Origin: Streptomyces cellulosae
Lineage (GTDB): Bacteria; Actinomycetota; Actinomycetes; Streptomycetales; Streptomycetaceae
Direction of reading: 5' to 3'
NCBI GenBank assembly: GCA_014655195.1
Contig: BNBH01000027.1
Coordinates: forward strand, 1-64,000
DNA length: 64,000 bases
Shown: positions 55,430 through 63,949 of the stretch, piece after piece
Numbering within the stretch: the stretch's first letter is position 1
Layout of the letters: every line of letters begins with the position of its first letter
Notes under the pieces: generated by a model
What the model saw: the letters and a program-made list of their open reading frames with translations, nothing else
The model's database searches: none
Told to the model about the DNA's origin: nothing
Position numbers and translations under genes: made by a program

Positions 55430-56743
55430 ATGGCCGAGTCGGACGCGCCATTCGACCGATGGCACAAGAAGTACCCGAAACCAGGAGACAAGCCGTGCAA
55501 GTGCGGCACGAAGAAGAATCCACTGTATCCATCGGCCGATCACGGTCGGGGACAGCAGTGGCAGGCTCGTTACACCGACCCGAACGGCAAGCCTCGACGG
55601 CCCATGTTCGACACGTGGCAGGAAGCCCGTGACCACCTGGACGAGGTGCGGGTAAGCATCCGCGGCGGCACGTGGGTGGACCCGGATATCGGAAGCCAGA
55701 AGGTCAAAGCGTTCGCAGAGGAGTTCATCGAGCGCAAGAAAAAGAAGAACAAGAACGAGAACACGACCGGCACCTACGAGACACATCTCCGGGTCCACAT
55801 CGTTCCATTCCTTGGCTCGCGCGCCGCCAAGACGCTGAAGCGCCGGGACACCATGGCACTCGTCGATCACCTCATCGGCAAGCCCGGCATCGAGTCCGCG
55901 TACTACGTCCACCAGATTTATAAGACGTGGCGCATCCTCGTGAACTACATGATCGATGAGGATGTGCCCCTGCCGGCGAATATCGTTTCCCGTATCGAGC
56001 TTCCGGAGATAGAAGAGCGGGAAAAGGTCGCGCTGTCCCCTGAGCAGGTCGCGGGACTGGCTCTCGCCATGCGGCAGGTCGAGCCTCGTTACGAAATCCT
56101 CGTGTGGATCGCAGCTTGCGCTGGACTCCGCGAGGGGGAGGCTTTCGGTTTCAAGGAGACCTCAGTCGTGTGGGAGCACGACATGCTGTACGTCGAGGAG
56201 CAGCGGCAGCGGGGCAAGAAGGCAAAGCTGAAGACCAAGGCGAGCTACGCCACGCTGCCCGTCGACCACTTCCTTATCGAGCGCCTTTCGGAGCATCTGT
56301 CTCACTTCAGAGGTCCGGCTCCGGTCTCCAAGGCGGCGCTGCAGAAGCGGAAACAGCGCGGCTATGTACCGCCGCCTGACGAAGGGCTGATCGTCACAAC
56401 CCGGACCGGCCGGCCGCTGTCGCGCAGCCACTTCAACGACAAGTGGCGCGCGGCCGTCGAGCTGGCCGGGTTACCGGAAGGCACTCGGTTCCACGACCTC
56501 AAGCACTTCTACACGAGCCGCTTGGGGGCAGATGGCAAGTACGACCCGAAGACGGTCCAGGCGCTCTCCCGGCACGCCGAGTTCTCCGAGACGTGGGACA
56601 CCTACGCACATCCGCCCGTGGCTGTGCAAGGCGTGAAGGTGGACACCTTCAGCGGTCTCTTCGGCGCCGGCGGACCCGGCATCGCGCAAGCGCAGCTCGG
56701 CACCCAGCAGCGGGCCGACGGCGTCGGCCGCGCGGCCGCATGA
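55430..56743 (+). CDS. int: tyrosine-family site-specific integrase
   Basis: A 437-aa recombinase. The N-terminal region has CKCGTKKNP knuckles and an arm-binding-like domain (ARYTDPNGKPRRPMFDTWQE). The core-binding domain spans about residues 85-200. The catalytic domain has the first Arg in CAGLREGEAFGF near residue 230, HDLKHFY near residue 363, and the nucleophilic Tyr in TYAHPP near residue 400. The usual HxLR box is HxLK here, a conservative but notable change. It lies with xis immediately beside the 3' end of rnpB, marking the right end of the integrated element. Confidence 0.88.
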   Translation: MAESDAPFDRWHKKYPKPGDKPCKCGTKKNPLYPSADHGRGQQWQARYTDPNGKPRRPMFDTWQEARDHLDEVRVSIRGGTWVDPDIGSQKVKAFAEEFIERKKKKNKNENTTGTYETHLRVHIVPFLGSRAAKTLKRRDTMALVDHLIGKPGIESAYYVHQIYKTWRILVNYMIDEDVPLPANIVSRIELPEIEEREKVALSPEQVAGLALAMRQVEPRYEILVWIAACAGLREGEAFGFKETSVVWEHDMLYVEEQRQRGKKAKLKTKASYATLPVDHFLIERLSEHLSHFRGPAPVSKAALQKRKQRGYVPPPDEGLIVTTRTGRPLSRSHFNDKWRAAVELAGLPEGTRFHDLKHFYTSRLGADGKYDPKTVQALSRHAEFSETWDTYAHPPVAVQGVKVDTFSGLFGAGGPGIAQAQLGTQQRADGVGRAAA

Positions 56744-56857
56744 CGTCGATGCGGGACTTGACACCGACCGCACCGCAAGTGCAAGACTCTTCGACGCAAC
56801 GAGGCGAACCATCGTGGCGCGAGGGTGAGTTGACCCGTGGAACGGTCTGCCCACCCA

Positions 56858-56879
56858 ATTCGACCCCGATTCGACCCCG
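56858..56879. repeat. tandem 11-bp repeat between int and rnpB
   Basis: ATTCGACCCCG occurs twice back to back (56858-56868, 56869-56879), 57 bp from the rnpB 3' end. A position between integrase and the putative attachment site fits arm-type recombinase binding sites, but this is unproven. Confidence 0.55.
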
Positions 56880-56935
56880 GAGCCGAACGGCAGAGTGGAC
56901 ACCCCCTCTGACCTGGGCCGGAGGGGTGCGACAGG

Positions 56936-57338
56936 ACGAGCCGGGCTGTACGCCGGGTTCTGTTCCGGCGGGTCCTCGCGGTCCCGCCGGCGACGGCCAT
57001 CCATCTAGGACCGGTGTTGCCACCGGCCTCGTGCGGTCTACCCGCGGACTCGGGCGGGCAGCCCTCGAACGTCCGCGCAGAGCGCTTTTCACGGCGCTCC
57101 TTTTGACCTTGCTCCGGGTGGGGTTTACCTAGCCGCCTGAGTCACCCCAGGCGCTGGTGGTCTCTTACACCACCGTTTCACCCTTACCCGGCGCCGAAGC
57201 GCCGGGCGGTCTGTTTTCTGTGGCACTGTCCCGCGGGTCACCCCGGGTGGCCGTTAGCCACCACCCTGCCCTGTGGAGCCCGGACGTTCCTCGGGGAGCC
57301 CCTCAAGGGGACTCCACGCGGCCGTCCGCCCGGCTCGT
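56936..57338 (-). ncRNA. rnpB: RNase P RNA (M1-type, actinobacterial type A)
   Basis: The catalytic RNA of RNase P, which trims tRNA 5' ends. On the minus strand it opens with CGAGCCGGGCGGACGGCC and closes with the complementary GCCCGGCTCG (helix P1). Conserved blocks are GAGGAACGTCCGGGCTCC, the purine-rich ACAGAAAACAGACCGCC, GTAAGGGTGAAACGGTGG, GTAAGAGACCACCAGC and near the 3' end AGATGGATGGCCGTCG. About 403 nt, as in Streptomyces. The whole RNA is intact, although an integrated element abuts its 3' end. The 5' end overlaps the last 36 nt of the EamA gene. Ends are placed by the P1 helix, within a few bases. Confidence 0.93.
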
Positions 57339-58232
57339 CTGCCGTACCGACCATGGTACCCGCCGGCCGGCCGGTTTCCGTTCCCGCGCGTTGGCCAGCA
57401 CCGATCCGGTGAGGATGAGGAGGAAGGCGGCCGCCACCGTCGCGGTCAGGGCCTCGTCCAGGAAGAACGCGCCGGCCGCCACCGCGATCGCCGGATTGAC
57501 GTACGTGATCACCGAGGCCCGGATCGGGCCCGCCTCCTTGATCAGTTCCAGGAAGGCGACGAACGCCACCGCCGTGCAGACGACGCCGAGGGCGGCCAGC
57601 GCGGCCAGGGTCTCCGGGGTGGGGAGGGACGCGGGACGCGAGGCGATCGCGGCGGGGGCGTAGACCAGGGCGGCCAGGGCCAGGCACGGCGTGATCAGGT
57701 GCAGCGTGGGGACGTCCTTGAGGTGGCGGTCGGCGATCAGCGGGGCCGTCGCGTAGCCGACGACCGTGACCAGGACCTCCGCCAGGGAGAGGGCGTCGCC
57801 GCCGGTCAGGTGGGGAAGGGTGAGGACGGCCACTCCGCCGAGCCCGAGCGCCAGGCCCGCGATCCTGCGGGGGCCGAGCGACTCCGCCCGGCCGAAGGCG
57901 CGGGACAGCAGCACGCCGACGATCGGGACGCCCGCGATCAGCAGGCCGGCCGTGGAGCTGGAGAGGTGGCGTTCGGCGTCGGTCAGCGTGTACCAGGGGC
58001 CGACGATCTCGATGACCGCGAACGCCAGCATCGGCTTCCAGTGCGCCCGCAGGTTCCGGGCGAGGCCCGCCTGGCGCAGGGCGAAGGGGAGCAGGAGGAG
58101 CGCGCCGACGGCGCAGCGGGCGAAGACGACGCCCGACGGGGACACCTCGTCCACCGCCACTTTGATCATCAGATAGGGGATGCCCCAGACCACTCCCATC
58201 AGGGAGAACAGGAACCAGCCGCGTGCAGTCAT
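57303..58232 (-). CDS. EamA/DMT-family transporter
   Basis: A 309-aa membrane protein with about ten helices in two EamA repeats (WFLFSLMGVVWGIPYLMIKV; later GVVCTAVAFVAFLELIKEAG, ASVITYVNPAIAVAAGAFFL). Members export metabolites or amino acids; substrate unknown. The non-conserved tail (VRQTSRADGRVESP) runs into the rnpB 5' end, so the rnpB promoter must lie inside this gene. Starts 20 nt after the AraC-family gene stop on the same strand, probably its target. Confidence 0.85.
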   Translation of the reverse strand: MTARGWFLFSLMGVVWGIPYLMIKVAVDEVSPSGVVFARCAVGALLLLPFALRQAGLARNLRAHWKPMLAFAVIEIVGPWYTLTDAERHLSSSTAGLLIAGVPIVGVLLSRAFGRAESLGPRRIAGLALGLGGVAVLTLPHLTGGDALSLAEVLVTVVGYATAPLIADRHLKDVPTLHLITPCLALAALVYAPAAIASRPASLPTPETLAALAALGVVCTAVAFVAFLELIKEAGPIRASVITYVNPAIAVAAGAFFLDEALTATVAAAFLLILTGSVLANARERKPAGRRVPWSVRQTSRADGRVESP

Positions 58233-58251
58233 GGGAGGAGTGTCCGCCCGC

Positions 58252-59085
58252 TCAGCACCCCGCGTCTTGAACGCTGTTGCGGTACGCCGCCGGGGTCACG
58301 CCGAGCACGCGGCGGAACCACCGGGTGAGGTGCGCCTGGTCGGCGAAGCCCACGAGGACGGCCGCCTCGGCCGGCCGCACCCCGGCGTCCAGCAGGGCGC
58401 GCGCCCGCGCCACCCGGTACTGGGCGAGCCACGCGTACGGCGGCACGCCCATCGTCGTACGGAACGCGCGGAGCAGCTGGTAGCGGGAGAGGCCGAGGTC
58501 GGCGGCGAGGTCGGCCAGGGACGGCGGGGCGAGGAGTTCGTCGGCGAGGCGGTCGCGGACGGTGAGGGCGACGGAGCGGGCGCCGGGGAGGGCGCCGTCG
58601 TCGGCGCGGGACGTGGAGTGGCGGCGGGCCAGCGCGGCGAGCAGCCAGGGCAGGCGCGACTCGGCCTCCAGCGGGTCGGGGTGGGCGCTGAGGTCGGTGT
58701 GCGTACGGCACAGGGCGGCGGCCAGCTCCGGGTCGTGCAGGACGGGGTCGGGGAAGTACGGCAGTGCGGTGCCGAGGGTGCCGTCGCCGAGCAGGGCGGG
58801 GGCGGCGTAGAGGGCGCGGTAGGCGTAGCCCTCGGGGGCGGCTGGGCCGCCGGTGTGCATCTCGCCGGGTTCCAGGACGACGATCGAGCCGGGCCCGGAC
58901 ACGATGCGTCCCCCGCGGTACGCGATCGTCTCGAGGCCGCCGACGGTGACCCCGACCGTGTACTCGTCGTGCGCGTGCGGCGCGTACTCGTGCCGGGCGA
59001 ACCGCGCGGTGAGCAGATCCAGCGCGGGCCCGCACCGCCCCAGCCGAGCCCTGGTCCACCTGGCCTGTTCCCGCCCGTCCCCCAT
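58252..59085 (-). CDS. AraC-family transcriptional regulator
   Basis: A 277-aa regulator with an N-terminal cupin-like sensing domain (residues about 20-110; HEYAPHAHDEYTVGV, VLEPGEMHTG) and two C-terminal HTH motifs (SLADLAADLGLSRYQLLRAF; PAEAAVLVGFADQAHLTRWF), then the characteristic FRRVLGVTPAAYR. Probably activates the downstream EamA transporter gene in the same direction. Confidence 0.9.
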   Translation of the reverse strand: MGDGREQARWTRARLGRCGPALDLLTARFARHEYAPHAHDEYTVGVTVGGLETIAYRGGRIVSGPGSIVVLEPGEMHTGGPAAPEGYAYRALYAAPALLGDGTLGTALPYFPDPVLHDPELAAALCRTHTDLSAHPDPLEAESRLPWLLAALARRHSTSRADDGALPGARSVALTVRDRLADELLAPPSLADLAADLGLSRYQLLRAFRTTMGVPPYAWLAQYRVARARALLDAGVRPAEAAVLVGFADQAHLTRWFRRVLGVTPAAYRNSVQDAGC

Positions 59086-59193
59086 GCCGCCACACCCCCG
59101 CCCCTCAGGGGATCAGAGGAAGTCGGCGGTGTCCAGGGCGGCGCGTGCGTCGCCGCTTGACCCTGCCGCGACGTCAACGTTTCTACTGGGGGC

Positions 59194-59949
59194 ATGCGGA
59201 TCGGAGAGCTGGCCGCGGTGGTTGGGGTGACCACGCGGGCCGTGCGGCACTATCACCATCTCGGGCTGTTGCCGGAGCCGGAGCGGCTCGGGAACGGGTA
59301 CCGGGACTACACCCTGCGGCACGCCGTCGTGCTGGCGCGGATCCGGCGGCTGACCGAGCTGGGGCTCGGCCTCGCCGAGGTGCGGGACGTGCTCGCGGAC
59401 GACGCGGGCAAGGATCTCGCCGAGGTGCTGGCGGAGCTGGACGAGGACCTGACCCGGCAGGAGGAGGCGGTCCGGGAGCGGCGGGCGCGGCTGCGGACGC
59501 TGCTGGAGCCGGAGGGCGGGACGCCGGCGGAGGGCCCGGTGTCGCCGGAGCTGGCCGCGCTGTTCCGTGGCACCGCCCACCTGACCGACTCCCCCATGGC
59601 CGCGAAGGACCGCGAGATCCTCGCGCTGATCGAGACGTCCGCGCCGCCGGAGGAGCGGAAACGGCTGATGGGCCTGATGAGCGGGGTGGTCGACGCGCCG
59701 GGCGGGACGGAACGGGCCATGACCGTGTACCGGCTGCTCGACGAGCTCGAAGGGGTCGGCACGGACGACCCACGGGTCGACGAGGCCGCCCGTGCGCTCG
59801 CGGAGTGCGTACCGGCCGCGTTGCTGCCCGAGGACGCCGTCCTCGACGAGAGCAACAGTTTCCTGGCCGCCCTGTACGCGGACTTCGCCCCCGCCCAGGG
59901 GGAGGCCTTCCGGCGGGCGCTGCGGATCGTCGCGGAGGGGCGGGCATGA
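59194..59949 (+). CDS. MerR-family transcriptional regulator
   Basis: A 251-aa protein. The N-terminal MerR winged HTH is plain (MRIGELAAVVGVTTRAVRHY, HHLGLLPEPERLGNGYRDY). A dimerisation helix (DLAEVLAELDEDLTRQEEAV) and a C-terminal ligand-type domain of about 130 residues follow. It overlaps the next gene (ATGA), so it may regulate and be co-translated with that membrane protein. Effector unknown. Confidence 0.87.
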   Translation: MRIGELAAVVGVTTRAVRHYHHLGLLPEPERLGNGYRDYTLRHAVVLARIRRLTELGLGLAEVRDVLADDAGKDLAEVLAELDEDLTRQEEAVRERRARLRTLLEPEGGTPAEGPVSPELAALFRGTAHLTDSPMAAKDREILALIETSAPPEERKRLMGLMSGVVDAPGGTERAMTVYRLLDELEGVGTDDPRVDEAARALAECVPAALLPEDAVLDESNSFLAALYADFAPAQGEAFRRALRIVAEGRA

Positions 59950-60587
59950 GCCGGCGGACGGAGGGAGAGGGCGCGGTGGGGGCGGCGGTGCGCGTGGGGT
60001 GGGCGCTGGTGCGGCACGAGGCGCGGCTGATGGCGAGCCTCGTGCTGTGGCTGGCGCGGCGTACGCACGGGACGGGTGCGGGAGGCACGGCGTTCGGGTA
60101 CGCGCGCGGCGAGGCGGCCATGATGTTCGGGTTCGCGTTCGTGTGCGTCGTGGAGACCGTCGCGATGTCGGCGCTGCTGGGCGACTGGCCGACGCTGCAC
60201 GCGGTGGTGCTGTTCCTGGACGTGTACACGGTCGTCTTCGTCGTCGCCCTGTACGCCGCCTCCGCCGTACGCCCGCACGTCGTCACCCCCGACGGGCTGC
60301 GCGTGCGCCGGGCCGTCCACGTGGATCTGCGGATACCACGGGGGCGGATCGCGTCCGTCCGGCGTGAGCTGCGGATGACGCACGCCACGGCGGAGGGCGA
60401 GCTGAACCTCGCCGTCGGCTCGCAGACGACCGTGACGGTGGAGCTCGTGGAAGCGGTCCCGCACCGGTCGTTCTTCGGGCGCGTCCGGGACGTGCGCGTG
60501 GTCCGCCTCCACGCCGACGACGCGGACGGCCTGGTACGGGCGCTCACCGCCGCCCCGCAGGGGCCCGCGGGCCACGCCGTACCCTGA
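59946..60587 (+). CDS. membrane protein of unknown function
   Basis: A 213-aa protein with two hydrophobic helices around residues 60-105 (MMFGFAFVCVVETVAMSALL; LHAVVLFLDVYTVVFVVALY), and a C-terminal cytoplasmic beta-rich domain (LRVRRAVHVDLRIPRGRIAS) resembling PH-like bPH domains. ATG overlaps the MerR stop by 4 nt. Function unknown. Confidence 0.72.
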   Translation: MSRRTEGEGAVGAAVRVGWALVRHEARLMASLVLWLARRTHGTGAGGTAFGYARGEAAMMFGFAFVCVVETVAMSALLGDWPTLHAVVLFLDVYTVVFVVALYAASAVRPHVVTPDGLRVRRAVHVDLRIPRGRIASVRRELRMTHATAEGELNLAVGSQTTVTVELVEAVPHRSFFGRVRDVRVVRLHADDADGLVRALTAAPQGPAGHAVP

Positions 60588-60614
60588 CAGGCGAGCTCGA
60601 TCGAAGGAGTACCT

Positions 60615-61397
60615 GTGCTTGTCCTGCTGCCGCCGTCCGAAGGCAAGGCCGCTTCCGGCCGCGGTGCCCCGCTGCGGACGGAGTCCCTGTCGCTGCCGGG
60701 ACTGACCGCCGCGCGGGAGGAGGTTCTCACCGAGCTGGTCGACCTCTGCTCCGGCGACGAGGACAAGGCGCGCGAGGTGCTCGGGCTGAGCGAGGGTCTG
60801 CGGGGCGAGGTCGCGAAGAACCGTGAGCTGCGCACCGCCGGGGCCCGTCCGGCCGGGGAGATCTACACCGGCGTGCTGTACGACGCCCTCGACCTGGCCT
60901 CCCTCGACGCGGCGGCGAAGCGGCGGGCGGCAGCGTCGCTGCTGGTGTTCTCCGGGCTGTGGGGCGCGGTCCGGGTGACCGACCGGATTCCCTCGTACCG
61001 CTGCTCGATGGGCGTCAAGCTGCCCGGTCTGGGCGCGCTGGGCGCGTACTGGCGGGCGCCGATGGCGGACGTGCTGCCGGAGGCGGCGGGCTCGGGGCTG
61101 GTGCTCGACCTGCGCTCGGCGGCGTACGCGACCGCGTGGAAGCCGAAGGGCGAGGTGGCCGGGCGGACGGCCACGGTCCGTGTGCTGCACGCGCCGACCC
61201 GGAAGGTGGTCAGCCACTTCAACAAGGCGACCAAGGGGCGGATCGTGCGGAGTCTGCTGACGGCCGGGGCCGTGCCGGAGGGGCCGGCGGAGCTGGTCGA
61301 GGCGCTGCGGGACCTCGGGTACGTGGTGGAGGCGGCACCGCCGGTCCGGGCGGGGGCGGCGTGGGCGCTGGACGTCCTGGTGGACGAGATCCACTGA
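60615..61397 (+). CDS. yaaA: peroxide stress protein YaaA
   Basis: A 260-aa protein with the family start MLVLLPPSEGKAASGRGAPL, the internal LLVFSGLWGAVRVTDRIPSY block, MGVKLPG, and VSHFNKATKGRIVRSL. E. coli YaaA limits free iron and protects DNA during peroxide stress; here that role is inferred. GTG start at 60615 with AAGGAG. Confidence 0.9.
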   Translation: MLVLLPPSEGKAASGRGAPLRTESLSLPGLTAAREEVLTELVDLCSGDEDKAREVLGLSEGLRGEVAKNRELRTAGARPAGEIYTGVLYDALDLASLDAAAKRRAAASLLVFSGLWGAVRVTDRIPSYRCSMGVKLPGLGALGAYWRAPMADVLPEAAGSGLVLDLRSAAYATAWKPKGEVAGRTATVRVLHAPTRKVVSHFNKATKGRIVRSLLTAGAVPEGPAELVEALRDLGYVVEAAPPVRAGAAWALDVLVDEIH

Positions 61398-61465
61398 CCG
61401 CGCTCTCGTTGCAACATCCGCAACGACCTTTGCGCAGGATGCGCGCCGACGGCAGGATGAGCGCC

Positions 61466-62116
61466 ATGAACGCTCCCCTGCCGTCGTCCGGCGTGCCCGG
61501 TGTCCCCTTCTCTGTGCTCGGGCTCGCCCCCGTGGTGCCCGTGGTCGTGGTCGAGGACGCCGCCGACGCCGTGCCGCTGGCGCGGGCGCTGGTGGCGGGC
61601 GGGCTGCCCGCGATCGAGGTGACCCTGCGGACCCCGGCCGCGCCCGACGCGATCCGGGCGATCGCCGCCGAGGTGCCGGGCGCCGTGGTCGGCGCCGGGA
61701 CGGTGCTCACGCCGGAACAGGTGACGGACGCGGTGGCGGCCGGGGCGCGGTTCCTGGTCAGCCCGGGGTGCACGGACGCGCTGCTGACGGCGATGCGGGC
61801 GGCCGGGGTGCCGTTCCTGCCGGGGGTGTCCACGGCGTCGGAGGTGATGGCGCTGCTGGAGCGAGGGGTGCGGGACATGAAGTTCTTCCCGGCGCGCGCG
61901 GCCGGCGGCACGGCGTATCTGAAGTCCCTGGCGGGACCGCTGCCGCAGGCCCGCTTCTGCCCCACCGGGGGGATCGGCCCGGAGACCGCCCCGGAGTACC
62001 TGGCACTGCCCAACGTGGGCTGCGTCGGCGGGAGCTGGATGCTGCCGGAGGACGCGGTGGCCGCCCGTGACTGGGACCGCGTGGAGCGGCTGGCGCGGGA
62101 GGCGGCGGCGCTGTAG
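61466..62116 (+). CDS. eda: 2-keto-3-deoxy-6-phosphogluconate aldolase (KDPG/KHG aldolase)
   Basis: A 216-aa class I aldolase. IEVTLRTP holds the catalytic Glu, GAGTVLTPEQ the phosphate-site region, VSPGCTDALL the middle strand, and VRDMKFFPA carries the Schiff-base lysine. It cleaves KDPG to pyruvate and glyceraldehyde-3-phosphate (Entner-Doudoroff type). ATG 61457 is an alternative start, nine bases upstream. Confidence 0.9.
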   Translation: MNAPLPSSGVPGVPFSVLGLAPVVPVVVVEDAADAVPLARALVAGGLPAIEVTLRTPAAPDAIRAIAAEVPGAVVGAGTVLTPEQVTDAVAAGARFLVSPGCTDALLTAMRAAGVPFLPGVSTASEVMALLERGVRDMKFFPARAAGGTAYLKSLAGPLPQARFCPTGGIGPETAPEYLALPNVGCVGGSWMLPEDAVAARDWDRVERLAREAAAL

Positions 62117-62129
62117 CCCCCTCCGGGGC
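62116..62129 (+). terminator. possible weak terminator after eda
   Basis: A short GC hairpin (GCCCC-CTCC-GGGGC) directly at the eda stop. It may separate eda from the convergent RNase H gene; the remaining 180 bp to 62307 show no gene. Confidence 0.4.
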
Positions 62130-62307
62130 CTTGCGTCGGATCACCCCGGCATCGCGCGCCCGGCGCGCACTCGCCCACTGCCCCGCACGGTGTGGGCAGC
62201 GCACGAGCGGCGTCGCCGTCGCTGTCGGCCGTGCCCAGCGACGAACCCGCTCGGGTCGGCCGGAGACGCACCGCGTCCCGCAGCCGGCGGGTTACGGACG
62301 ACAGTTC

Positions 62308-63924
62308 CTACCGCAGGTGGGAGGTGTCGTTGAACAGCCGGACGCTCGCGTTGCCGTCGGCGTAGTACGCCACGGCGGACAGCGAGGCGGCGGACAGTTC
62401 CATGCGGAACAGCGCCTCGGGCGGGGCGCCCAGGGCGAGTCGGATCAGGGTCTTGATCGGGGTCACGTGCGTGACCAGCAGGACCGTGCGGCCCCGGTAC
62501 TCCGCGACCAGTTTGTCGCGTGCCTCCGCGACCCGGGCGGCCGTCGCCGCGAAACTCTCGCCGCCGCCGGTGGGCTGGGCGTCCGGGGACGCCAGCCAGG
62601 CGTCCAGGTCATCGGGGTACCGCTCACGCACCTCGCCGAAGGTGAGGCCCTCCCAGGCGCCGAAGTCGGTCTCCCGCAGCCCGTCCTCGACGGCCACGTC
62701 GAGCCCGAGCCGGGCGGCGACGATGCGGGCGGTCTCGCGGGTACGGGCGAGAGGTGACGCGACGACCGCCTGCACGGTGCCGCGCCGGGCGAGCGCGGCG
62801 GCGACCTTTTCGGCCTGCTCGCGCCCGATGTCGGAGAGGGAGGGGTCGCTGCCCCCGCTGCCGGAGAACCGCTTCTGGGGGGTGAGCGGCGTCTCGCCGT
62901 GCCGCAGCAGCACGAAGGTGGCGGGCGCGCCCATGTCGGCGGGCGCCCACCCGGAGGAGGGGGTGGCGACGGCCTGCGCGGCCCGCCGGTCGGCGTCGGC
63001 AGGCGCTGCTCCGCCGAGTCCGGCAGCGGCGTCCCGCGCGGAGGTGTCCGTCACCGGACGGTCCACGGCCGAGCCCTGCGCACCGGCGCCCTGCTCGACG
63101 ACCGTCCCTTCACCGGAGGCGTCTTCGATGCCGCGGCCCCGGGCCGTCCCCGCACCGCCGGTCGCGGCGGCGCCCTCGGCCGCGGGACGCCGTTCCGACT
63201 CCGGCTCACCGGACACGGCCGAGCTCTGCGCACCGGCGCCCTGCTCGACGACCGTCCCTTCACCGGAGGCGTCTTCGATGCCGCGGCCCCGGGCCGTCCC
63301 CGCACCGCCGGTCGCGGCGGCGCCCTCGGCCGCGGGACGCCGTTCCGACTCCGGCTCACCGGACGCGGCAGCGCTGCCCGCCGGCGCCGGCGCCTCCCGC
63401 ACCCGCGCGGCCCCCGCCGCAGCGTCCCCGGGCGGACCCTCAGGCACCGGTACGGCGGGGGCCGCCGGCGGGGTGTCCAAGTCGGCGCGGCTGTCCGCAG
63501 GCGACCACGCCTCCCCCCGCGCGCCCGCGTCCATCGCCTCGTTCGCCAAGCGGTCCGCGTGGGCGTTGCGTTCGCGGGGGATCCACTCGTAGGTGACCCG
63601 GTCCGGCGGGAAGACCGTCGCGGCCTCCGCCGCGAGCGGCTTCATCGACGGATGCTTGATCTTCCAGCGTCCCGTCATCTGCTCGATGACGAGCTTGGAG
63701 TCCATGCGGACGTGGACCCGGGCCTCCGGGTCGAGGTCGCGGGCGGCGCGCAGGCCGGCCAGCAGGCCCCGGTACTCGGCGACGTTGTTGGTGGCGACGC
63801 CGATGTACTCGGCGGCCTCCGCCAGGGTCTCCCCCGTCGCCGCGTCGCTCACCACGGCCCCGTAGCCGGCGGGTCCCGGGTTGCCCCGTGACCCGCCGTC
63901 CGCCTCGACGACGAACTCCCGCAT
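62308..63924 (-). CDS. bifunctional RNase HI / histidine acid phosphatase
   Basis: A 538-aa fusion. Residues 1-140 are RNase HI (MREFVVEADGGSRGNPGPAG with the first Asp, NNVAEYRGLLAGLRAARDLD with Glu, VRMDSKLV with Asp, and RNAHADRLANEAMD with the last Asp); it degrades RNA in RNA-DNA hybrids. Residues about 330-538 are a phosphoglycerate mutase-like phosphatase with the catalytic RHG motif in FVLLRHGETPLTPQ. Such fusions (CobC-type phosphatase) are typical of actinobacteria. The linker between them is disordered and contains a 50-aa tandem duplication. Confidence 0.9.
   Translation of the reverse strand: MREFVVEADGGSRGNPGPAGYGAVVSDAATGETLAEAAEYIGVATNNVAEYRGLLAGLRAARDLDPEARVHVRMDSKLVIEQMTGRWKIKHPSMKPLAAEAATVFPPDRVTYEWIPRERNAHADRLANEAMDAGARGEAWSPADSRADLDTPPAAPAVPVPEGPPGDAAAGAARVREAPAPAGSAAASGEPESERRPAAEGAAATGGAGTARGRGIEDASGEGTVVEQGAGAQSSAVSGEPESERRPAAEGAAATGGAGTARGRGIEDASGEGTVVEQGAGAQGSAVDRPVTDTSARDAAAGLGGAAPADADRRAAQAVATPSSGWAPADMGAPATFVLLRHGETPLTPQKRFSGSGGSDPSLSDIGREQAEKVAAALARRGTVQAVVASPLARTRETARIVAARLGLDVAVEDGLRETDFGAWEGLTFGEVRERYPDDLDAWLASPDAQPTGGGESFAATAARVAEARDKLVAEYRGRTVLLVTHVTPIKTLIRLALGAPPEALFRMELSAASLSAVAYYADGNASVRLFNDTSHLR
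63071..63364 (-). repeat. tandem 150-bp repeat in the RNase H/phosphatase linker
   Basis: Two almost identical copies (63071-63220 and 63221-63364, the second slightly incomplete) encode a 50-aa Gly/Ala/Glu unit containing GEPESERRPAAEGAAATGG. The near-identity points to a recent duplication or slippage. Confidence 0.8.
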
Positions 63925-63949
63925 CGGACTCGATCCCCTGCCGTAGGTC

